DNA of 64,000 bases from Pseudorasbora parva (lineage: Eukaryota > Chordata > Actinopteri > Cypriniformes > Gobionidae), in NCBI RefSeq assembly GCF_024679245.1, contig NC_090176.1, positions 21,750,793 to 21,814,792 on the forward strand, in the 5' to 3' direction. The notes under the pieces were generated by a model, which ran no database searches, was not told where the DNA came from, and saw only the letters and a list, made by a program, of their open reading frames with translations. Of the stretch, positions 54,398 through 64,000 are shown piece by piece (positions within the stretch are counted from its first letter, which is position 1; every line of letters begins with the position of its first letter). A program made the translations under genes and the position numbers.

Positions 54398-55903
54398 TCC
54401 TTTCAACTCAGTGTCCGAATTCACTCGCTCTTTTTTATTCACTCCTTCAAGCGAACTGTATTAGTGGAGTAATGTAGGGAATAGTGAATATAAGGGGCAA
54501 TTTTGAACACAGTGCTTGTGAATAATTAGCCCTCTTGTTCTCTAGTGATGGGAGAACCTAAGCTTTTCAAAGATCCCCCCCCCCCCAGTGCTGAACCATT
54601 GGCATTTCTAAATGTTTCAAAAACGGTTATGATTAACAAAGCCTTGTTTACTGAAATCACATGAACAGTTCGATACATGCTCCGAACCACTGATAAAAAC
54701 ACATTTGTAAAGGTTTCAAAGCGAAATTGCCTATAGTGTTCGCATTTTCTCTTGTCTAGCTTTGTTCAGGTTCATGTTCAAGTTTAATTTTTGTTTATCA
54801 AGTATAGCCTAGTCTTTTGATGTTGTATCTGTATTCATTGGGATTTAAATAAACTGCATATGGATTCAGCTGCAACTCGCCTCAGTGGATCATTACAATA
54901 TGTATGACATAACCCCTATATGCCCCAATAGTTTTATATAAAATGTGACGCATCTATGGTATCACATCATAAATCTTAAATATCCTAACATGTAAAAACT
55001 TTCCATCTTGCCAATCAAAGTAACTGCCTCCATTTTTGGAAATTATGCATAAAGAAAGGTTAAATGTGAAATGCTAATTAACCTTCTCATGGTTATGATA
55101 GTCTCAGGAGAGGGATTGTGGTTTAAAAGGTTTTTAACACAAAATGTGATCGGACTGGTAATGTCAGGATTAACTAAAGTTCATTAGCTTGGCCATCACC
55201 TCTCTGACAGCTCCTGGATCAGTTCTCACGCATATACTGTATGAGGCCCCTCCTCTACCATTTAGCCCTTTAAGGGCTCAAGAGAGAGAAGATGAAAGCA
55301 AAAGAGCTAAATTTGCTGACTGTGGTTGTTCAATACAGATGTCAGGCCCTGGGTTCCAAGTTATCGATGGAGGTTCATTAGTCATTTGGTGGGAGTGCCT
55401 GTAATTGCTGACTGTCCATAATAAGTACAACTCCCTTTGGACATATCCATAATGATAGAGTGATTGGGGTTGGACTTCATGGTTCTTGTGATTGACAGAC
55501 CAAAGCTTGCATTGCGCTTGGCATTTTAGGCCTGCAGACTGCTGGCAGTTTGTATTAACCATGTACTGACCAGAATAACCTTATAGGCTATTTCAGTTTA
55601 AAGGCCTATTATTATTATTGTTTAAAACCTTCTCTTTTATCCCAGTTAAATATTCAGAGATTAATGTAAACCTTGGTTAGTTTTAGAACTATCAGCTCAT
55701 TTATATGCAAAGTTATAAATGAGCTTTAGTCTTCATCTCGCTCATCTAATCTTCTGGGAAAAAGTACACAACATTGAGGCCAGTTATTGTCTGATAAAGA
55801 AGTATTCATGCTGGATGAAACCAAGCTACAATCACATAATCTAGGTCTGTTAACTCTTTCCTCACCAGTGTTTATTGATTTATTTTTAAATCTGCCAGCC
55901 ACT

Positions 55904-55914
<11 letters not shown>
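54398..55914. other. Intergenic, no gene seen
   Basis: Contains a C10 run near 54578-54587. 55180-55560 is unique-looking and could be conserved non-coding sequence, but there is no exon evidence. Confidence 0.45.

Positions 55915-55974
<60 letters not shown>
55915..55974. repeat. (TA)n microsatellite
   Basis: About 60 bases of TA, abutting the end of a Tc1-like element, which inserts at TA. Confidence 0.97.
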
Positions 55975-55975
<1 letters not shown>

Positions 55976-56482
55976 TCACCTGAAGAATTAGGAACACCTG
56001 TTAAATTTCTCATTAATGCAATTATCTAATCAACCAATCACATGGCAGTTGCTTCAATGCATTTAGGTGTGTGGTCCTGGTCAAGACAATCTCCTGAACT
56101 CCAAACTGAATGTCAGAATGGGAAAGAAAGGTGATTTAAGCAATTTTGAGCGTGGCAAGGTTGTTTGTCCCAGATGGGCCGGCCTGAGTATTTCATAATC
56201 TGCTCAGTTACTGTGATTTTCACGCACAACCATTTCTAGGGTTTACAAAGAATGGTGTAAAAAGTGAAAAACATCTAGTATGTGGCAGTCCTGTGGGCAA
56301 AAATGCTTTGTTGATGCTAGAGTTCAGAGGAGAATGGGCTGACTGATTCAAGCTGATAGAAGAGCAACTTTGACTGAAATAACCAATCGTTACAACCGAG
56401 GTATGCAGCAAAGCATTTGTGAAGCCACAACACACACAACCTTGAGGTGGATGGGTTACAACAGCAGAAGACCCCACCGATT
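55975..56482 (+). mobile_element. Tc1-like transposon, 5' fragment
   Basis: Left end ACTCACCTGAAGAATTAGGA, then a degenerate HTH transposase N-terminus. From 56370 MTEITNRYNRGMQQSICEAT and RWMGYNSRRPHR are readable. Cut at about 56482; the catalytic half and right end are missing. Different family from the others in the window. Confidence 0.82.
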
Positions 56483-56518
56483 GACACGCCTCAAATTCAA
56501 AGCGGAAACATCATTTAA

Positions 56519-57323
56519 AGGGGCAGTGGTACTCCTCATAGTGAAAGCGCAAACATCATTTAAATCACCAGATCACATTTGCTTTTATTAGTATGATTAT
56601 TTAAAGCATTTTAGATGGTTTATTCTTATATGTATAGTACATTAAAAGCGGGAGAGGAGGGACATTGCAACAGGGAGAGAATGCCTGCATTGCGGGGATT
56701 AAATTACGTTTTCGGAGTTTCAGTGACATTACTACATTAAACCACCATATATAATGCTGGATATAATGTATAATGATGCAATGGGTAATATTTGTGCGTC
56801 CTGATAATAATACAACAACAACAATAACAATAATATTTTAATAATAATAAAAACAAAATAAAAAAGTAAAAAACCCTTCTTTATTTTTTTATAAAATATC
56901 AATAAGTTTATCGATAAGTTAAGTATCGTGATTTATATCGAATCGTGACATAAGTGTATCGTTACGCCCCATAAATAATTCAACATGATTCAATGTAAAT
57001 TTTGATAATCGTTTTTAATAAGCACAATTACAATTTCAAGGGAATAATCGACAATTATGAATTTTTTGTCATAATCGTGCAGCCCCAATCGCCGCACTGC
57101 TGCAGATGCACCACACCTGGAATGGACTGACGGACAGCATCCGTGTGCAGTGTGAAAGCTGTAATCTGTTAACATGGGTACGGAAAAACATACTCACTGC
57201 ATACACACTGCAAACGGAGTATGTGTGAAACGGGCGTGAGGAGGAAGGGGTGGGGGAAACAAATCTCCAATACTTTGAATTTGGACTGCAGTACCCATTC
57301 TGTCATACTTACATACTGCACCT
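56519..57323. mobile_element. TTAA-flanked element, probable
   Basis: TTAA at 56515-56518 and 57324-57327; ends AGGGGCAGTGGT and (complement) AGGTGCAGTATG agree at 9 of 12 bases. Interior 56900-57100 includes another repeat with ATAATCGTGCAGCCCCAAT (hAT-like end). Confidence 0.55.
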
Positions 57324-57351
57324 TTAAGTGTTATCCTCCTACACACGTCCT

Positions 57352-58572
57352 TCTCAAAAAAATTGCATATGTGATAAAAGTTCATTATTTTCCATAATGT
57401 AATGATACAAATTAAATTTTCATATATTTTAGATTCATTGCACACCAACTGAAATATTTCAGGTCTTTTATTGTTTTAATACTGATGATTTTGGCAATCT
57501 CAAAAAAATTGCATATTTCATCCGATGAATAAAAGAAAAGTGTTTTACTACAAAAAAAAGTCAACCTTCAAATAATTATGTTCAGTTATGCACTCAATAC
57601 TTGATCGGAAATCCTTTTGCAGAAATGCCTGCTTCAATGCGGCGTGGCATGGAGGCGATCAGCCTGTGGCTCTGCTGAGGTGTTATGGAGGCACAGGAAC
57701 TTTCTCTTCACAATATCCCACAGATTCTCTATGGGGTTCAGGTCAGGAGAGTTGGCAGGCCAATTGAGCACAGTAATACCATGGTCAGTAAACCATTTAC
57801 CAGTGGTTTTGGCACTGTGAGCAGGTGCCCCAGGTCGTGCTGAAAAATGAAATCTTCATCTCCATAAAGCTTTTCAGCAGATGGAAGCATGAAGTGCTCA
57901 GAAATCTCCTGATAGCTAGCTGCATTGACCCTGCCCTTGATAAAACAAAGTGGACCAACACCAGCAGCTGACATGGCACGCCAGACCATCACTGACTGTG
58001 GGTACTTGACACTGGACTTCAGGCATTTTGGCATTTCCTTCTCCCCAGTCTTCCCCAGACTCTGGCACCTTGATTTCCGAATGGCATGCAAAATTTGCTT
58101 TCATCCGAAAAAAGTACTTTGGACCACCGAGCAACAGTCCAGTGCTGCTTCTCTGTAGCCCAAAGTGTCTTGACCTGGGGAATGCGGCACCTGTAGCCCA
58201 TTTCCTGCACACGCCTGTGCACGGTGCTCTGGATGTTTCTACTCCAGACTCAGTCCACTGCTTCCGCAGGTCCCCCAAGGTCTGGAATCGGTCCTTCTCC
58301 ACAATCTTCCTCAGGGCCCGGTCACCTCTTCTCGTTGTGCAGCATTTTTTGCCACACTTTTTCCTTCCCACAGACTTCCCCCTGAGGTGCCTTGATACAG
58401 CACTCTGGGAACAGCCTATTCCTTCAGAAATGTCTTTCTGTGTCTTACCCTCTCGCTTGAGGGTGTCAGTGATGGCTTTCTGGACAGCAGTCAGGTCGGC
58501 AGTCTTACCCATGATTGCGGTTTTGAGTAATGAACCAGGCTGGGAGTTTAATAAACATATGTATTTAAACAC
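57352..58572 (-). mobile_element. Tc1-like transposon with paired direct repeats, 5' end missing
   Basis: The 3' arm has two direct repeats, TCTCAAAAAAATTGCATATG at 57352 and TCTCAAAAAAATTGCATATT at 57498, 146 bases apart, i.e. an IR/DR arm. The other arm is not seen beyond 58572. Confidence 0.85.
57738..58510 (-). pseudogene. Tc1-like transposase pseudogene
   Basis: From the minus strand: MGKTADLTAVQKAITDTLKR (from 58512), GKTQKDISEGIGCSQSAVSR (HTH), WSKVLFSDESKFCMPFGNQG in another frame (first catalytic Asp), YPQSVMVWRAMSAAGVGPLC, then GDEDFIFQHDLG (second Asp region). Two frameshifts; the C-terminus past about 57738 is degraded. Confidence 0.87.
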
Positions 58573-58889
58573 ACACCATACATTGCATGCTCCATTGATA
58601 AATTAACTATACACAATCGTGTCTTTTACTGATGTGTACTTACGTGATTATAGCCAAGGTCACAGACATCTGAAGCATTATTACTTACAGTCTGCTTTCA
58701 AAGCACGGCCGGAAACCTTTATCGTTGGGACCGCTGCATCAAAAACACACTTCTTTGGTGACATTGTTGATTTCATCATTGATGAAAGCGTGTTTATGGG
58801 CGTGCATTTGCTCTCTCACTCTGGTCATGCGCCTGCGCGCCCTTCCGGGACAGGAAAGGAAATTCCACCCCATTCGATGTCACACAGAA
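58573..58889. other. Spacer, probable old repeat
   Basis: No gene recognised; the frame at 58619-58984 runs into L1 sequence and has no family features of its own. Confidence 0.4.
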
Positions 58890-59545
58890 CCATACTCAAA
58901 AAAAACTTTACAAAACTTGGAAAAAAGCATGGTTATTACCTTATACATTTTGTGTACCAAATAAATTTAAAGAATTACATTTAAAAATTCTACATACTGT
59001 AACATTTACCCAACTAACGAGATTACTTCTAAATTTGGTAATATTCATTTGAATTGCAACTTTTGTAATTCCAGTACTGAATCAGTTGATCAACTTTTCT
59101 TCAAGTGTCCCCTTATCAAAGAATTCTGATAAAAATTTCCAGTTTTGTCATTGAATTTACCATGCGTGATATAATTCGTTATTTTTCTCATTGTAATCAT
59201 AGTATAGAGTTCATTCGGAATGTAGGCCTATGTATCTTGATGACAAAATGCTATATTCATAAATGTACATTTTCATCATTAATACCCATATTGAATAATT
59301 ACCTTTGTGGCTTAAACAATTTAATTAGGACACTAAAAAAAAAAAAAGTCAAACTTGTGGAACTATACAATGATTTGTTAAAAATGATATAACTTACTTC
59401 TTGCCTCTGAATTATTTTTATTTTTTTAACTTCCTTTCCTTCCCACTGTTCTCTTAATATAACTTTATGTTGTCATCCATTGTTGCTTGTTAAGATAATT
59501 AGATGTAACAGTATACTTGTTTCTGCAATAAAAAAAATAAAAAAA
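58890..59545 (+). mobile_element. L1-like LINE, 3' end fragment
   Basis: Translations in changing frames give the L1 ORF2 C-terminus: a Cys motif in LNCNFCNSSTESVDQLFFKC (about 59050-59110), then KCYIHKCTFSSLIPILNNYL near 59265. It ends with an A-rich tail AATAAAAAAAATAAAAAAAAC at 59527-59546. Everything upstream of the extreme C-terminus is missing, the usual 5' truncation. Confidence 0.75.
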
Positions 59546-61618
<2,073 letters not shown>

Positions 61619-61622
61619 TTAA

Positions 61623-62231
61623 AGCTACACTATGTAACATTTCCGTCCACTAGAGGCCTATTTAAAACTAAGGCGTATTTTGATGACGGCAAGTTTGAAC
61701 GCAGAATCTTGGGACATGTTGTCTTCCCTTCACAGCCAGTGCAGAAAAGAATCAGTATAGGGCAGAAATGATGTTCATGGATGTGATTATTAAAGTTACT
61801 GTAGTATGAAGCAGAGCAGGCCCGAGTGTTGTGGGAGCTTAGCAAGGCCCCAACACACACCTCACAAGTAGCGGTACTTTGATTATGCCACAGTCTCCAG
61901 CACCATTTCCACTTTTCCGGTCATGAGTATGAGGTAACAAAGCTCTGTTTATCATATCAGATACATTTGAGTGTGTGGAAAATTATGTTGTGATTAGTTG
62001 CTTACTAAAATAAGCATTTCTGCAAAAATAAAAGCGGAAACCGAGGGTAACACAAGATATGACGCAATTGGCAAGCGACTCTCTCACACGTCCTGGTTCT
62101 CTGGTTAAAAAGGCATTTTATTTTCTCAAGATTTACAAATAGAAGTATTCAACTGAACAAAGTATATAACACTGGCTTAGTGTTTTTTTTAAAAATATTT
62201 TACTGATTTTTTTAAATTACATAGTGTACCT
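61623..62231. mobile_element. TTAA-flanked non-autonomous transposon
   Basis: TTAA at 61619-61622 and 62232-62235. Ends AGCTACACTATGTAAC and (complement) AGGTACACTATGTAAT, 14 of 16 identical. 609 bases, no transposase. Confidence 0.85.
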
Positions 62232-62235
62232 TTAA

Positions 62236-62560
62236 TAATGAGAGTTGGACCCTAAACTAAAGTGTGACTAAATTAATTAATCAAACTTATTTAATAATCA
62301 ATAGCTCAAACATTTTAATTGCACATAGGCATTTTTTATATCATCTTTTTGATAACAGATTTTTTTCTACTTCTGTTTGTTATAATAAAAATATTTCAAC
62401 TTGGTAAACTATGTTTTTATGACAGATTTATTCAAACATATATTAAATAATGAAGATAGCACTAACAGGTAAGGTAAAAATATAATTAATATGTAGTGCA
62501 TACATAGGCCTGTATTTAGCCAAATCTCTAGAGTTTTTGTTTTTGTTTGTTCTAGCTAAA
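62236..62560. other. Spacer, nothing recognised
   Basis: AT-rich, no feature supported. Confidence 0.5.
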
Positions 62561-63058
62561 TCCGTGCGCACACCGTGCGATTTTGCCCACGATTTTGGCC
62601 GTCTGAGACAAATTTAGCAAATCCTAAAAGATTCCTCTGATCCTAGGCATGAACGTCTTTGGTCGTTAGTTTGACATGTTGAATTTTACCTCAGACGAAA
62701 ATTCTGGCAGTGTCAGAAGATTTGCCACACAATCCTGCAGTGTGACTTCTCACGACGACGGTCAAATGTCTCGGTTTTCAAGACAAACTATGACCAAAAC
62801 GAGAGATTTCTTTGTAGCCAGCATTTCAGTCCCGCGTGTAATGCAGCTCACTGTCAGCGACCGCGTCATTCATTGATGATATAAAACTCCGGACGAGTTT
62901 TCTTGCGCATCCATTTTAGCGCGCCTCGACTATCGTACAGTCTGACATTAATGACAACTGAGATCTTACAGTGTGACATGGCTTACATCGGGAATATGTT
63001 CGTACAATCTGACAAGGGACATTCGCAAAGGATTTTGAAAAATCGCACTGTGCAGGAC
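62561..63058. mobile_element. Inverted-repeat transposon, non-autonomous
   Basis: Left GTGCGCACACCGTGCGATTT and right (complement) GTCCTGCACAGTGCGATTTT are inverted ends. About 500 bases with no transposase. Small frames inside are artefacts. Confidence 0.68.
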
Positions 63059-63191
63059 CCTTATATATATGTTTATGGCAAATTCTGCAAGGTTTCTGTC
63101 CCTCCATTGACAGTCTATGCACCTACCATTTTCAAGCCCCAGGAAGGTAAAGACATCATTAAAGTAATCCATGGGGTTTAAATTTAATGTT

Positions 63192-64000
63192 ATGGTGGAT
63201 CGTGTTCCGGCGGTCCAAGTTCCAGTGGATTCTATTCCAGTGGTCCCAGATCTGGTGGATCGTATTCCGGGGGTCCCTGTGCCGGTGGTCCCTGTGCCGG
63301 TGGTCCCTGTGCCGGTGGTCCCAGTTCCGGTGGTCCCTGTGCCGGTGGATCGTGTTCCGGTGGATCGTATTCTGGGGGTCCTAGTTTCGGTGGTCCCAGT
63401 TGTCCCGGTTCCAGGAGACCCAGTTCCGGGGGTCCCAGTTCCAGTGGATTCTATTCCAATGGTCCCAGATCCAGTGGATCGTATTCCGGGGGTCCCGATG
63501 CCGGTGGTCCCTGTGCCGGTGGTCCCAGTTCCGGTGGTCCCTGTGCCGGTGGATCGTATTCCGGGGGTCCTAGTTCCGGTGGTCCCAGTTGTCCCGGTTC
63601 CAGGGGACCCAGTTCCGGGGGTCCCAGTTCCAGTGGATTCTATTCCAGTGGTCCCAGATCCAGTGGATCGTATTCCGGGGGTCCCTGTGCCGGTGGTCCC
63701 AGTTCTGGTGGATCGTGTTTCAGTGGTCCCAGTTCCGGTGGTCCCAGTTCCGGTGGATTGTGTTCTGGTGGTCTCTGTGCCAGTGGTCCCTGTACACGTG
63801 GTCCCTTTGCCAGTGAATCGTGTTTCGGTGGTCCCAATTCTAGGGGATCGGGTTCCAGTGGTCCCAGTGCCGGTGGACGCTGCTGGGCCGGAAATGTCTC
63901 CCAGGCACTCTGCTCTGGCCTGGTGCCAGAACTCGGCGGGCCATCTTGGCCGCCTAAACCCTGCGGGCCCTCTTGGCCGCCTAAGCTCTGTGGGCCACCC
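63192..64000 (+). CDS. Open frame of Val-Pro repeats, runs off the window
   Basis: ATG at 63192 opens a frame with no stop to the last base: 269 complete codons. Start MVDRVPAVQVPVDSIPVVPD; the body alternates 5-residue units such as VVPVP and VDRVP built on the 15-base unit GTGGTCCCAGTTCCG. After about 63870 the repeat gives way to non-repetitive AAGPEMSPRHSALAWCQNSA and GHLGRLNPAGPLG. No signal peptide and no recognised domain. Could be a repeat-rich host gene, part of a retroelement, or a minisatellite whose unit length happens to be a multiple of three. The promoter, other exons and the stop are outside what I can see. Confidence 0.4.
   Translation, partial: MVDRVPAVQVPVDSIPVVPDLVDRIPGVPVPVVPVPVVPVPVVPVPVVPVPVDRVPVDRILGVLVSVVPVVPVPGDPVPGVPVPVDSIPMVPDPVDRIPGVPMPVVPVPVVPVPVVPVPVDRIPGVLVPVVPVVPVPGDPVPGVPVPVDSIPVVPDPVDRIPGVPVPVVPVLVDRVSVVPVPVVPVPVDCVLVVSVPVVPVHVVPLPVNRVSVVPILGDRVPVVPVPVDAAGPEMSPRHSALAWCQNSAGHLGRLNPAGPLGRLSSVGH
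63199..63870 (+). repeat. GC-rich 15-bp minisatellite with higher-order periods
   Basis: GTGGTCCCAGTTCCG-type units in tandem with GTGGATCGTATTCCG variants. A longer block starting GATTCTATTCCA recurs at 63228, 63447 and 63636, so higher-order units of 219 and 189 bases exist, both multiples of three. Confidence 0.9.

Noticed and set aside
58028..58606. Forward 192-codon frame
   Set aside because: Antisense shadow of the Tc1-like transposase at 57738-58510.
63187..63837. Trp-rich forward frames and the Pro-rich minus frame through the terminal minisatellite
   Set aside because: These are other frames of the same repeat; they end within it, unlike the frame from 63192.

Overview
The window is vertebrate nuclear DNA and looks like a cyprinid-type teleost. 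It is AT-rich, has long CA/GT and TA microsatellites, and is packed with DNA transposons of the kind that crowd zebrafish and carp genomes. Only one host gene is certain: the 3' end of a fibronectin 1 gene on the + strand. Its last six exons lie at 420-2867 (end of FN3 repeat 15, type I modules 10-12, C-terminal tail), with a 3' UTR to about 3620. No bacterial or operon-like structure is present, and I recognised no tRNA gene.

Almost everything from 3.7 kb on is mobile DNA at different stages of decay. Tc1/mariner-like transposons lie at 3739-4860, 10163-10412, 10775-12200, 16483-17860, 55975-56482 and 57352-58572, all with broken transposases; two keep paired direct repeats in one arm. A set of non-autonomous elements is flanked by TTAA on both sides and begins with AG (20552-21651, 36792-37806, 56519-57323, 61623-62231, and with AA 7657-8114). 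Other inverted-repeat elements lie at 7135-8262 and 49979-50736 (same family), 19116-19594, 19919-22018, 23598-24675, 26975-28355, 28827-31333, 39595-40512 and 62561-63058. A 5S-rRNA-derived SINE is at 33503-34091, and an LTR with a tRNA-Phe-type primer site at about 32623-33060.

The richest stretch is 41.3-54.4 kb. A nearly young Ty1/copia element (41503-47117, minus strand, 346-bp LTRs differing at two positions, 5-bp target duplication) sits inside an older repeat and is itself interrupted by a hAT element with an 8-bp duplication (44440-45213). Next to it is a remnant of an IS4-like eukaryotic DNA transposon (ISL2EU type): a YqaJ-like nuclease reading + (47714-48550) and a DDE transposase reading - (49077-49733), convergent. 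Then comes an L2-like LINE (about 51300-54397) with tandem 39-bp units at its 5' end; a second, 5'-truncated copy is at 22228-23590.

The last 0.8 kb is a GC-rich array of 15-bp units that keeps one reading frame open from an ATG at 63192 to the end of the window (269 codons, Val-Pro repeats). Its identity is unknown. The genes do not form a pathway; the layout is a gene end followed by layered transposon insertions, whose nesting gives a relative order of events.
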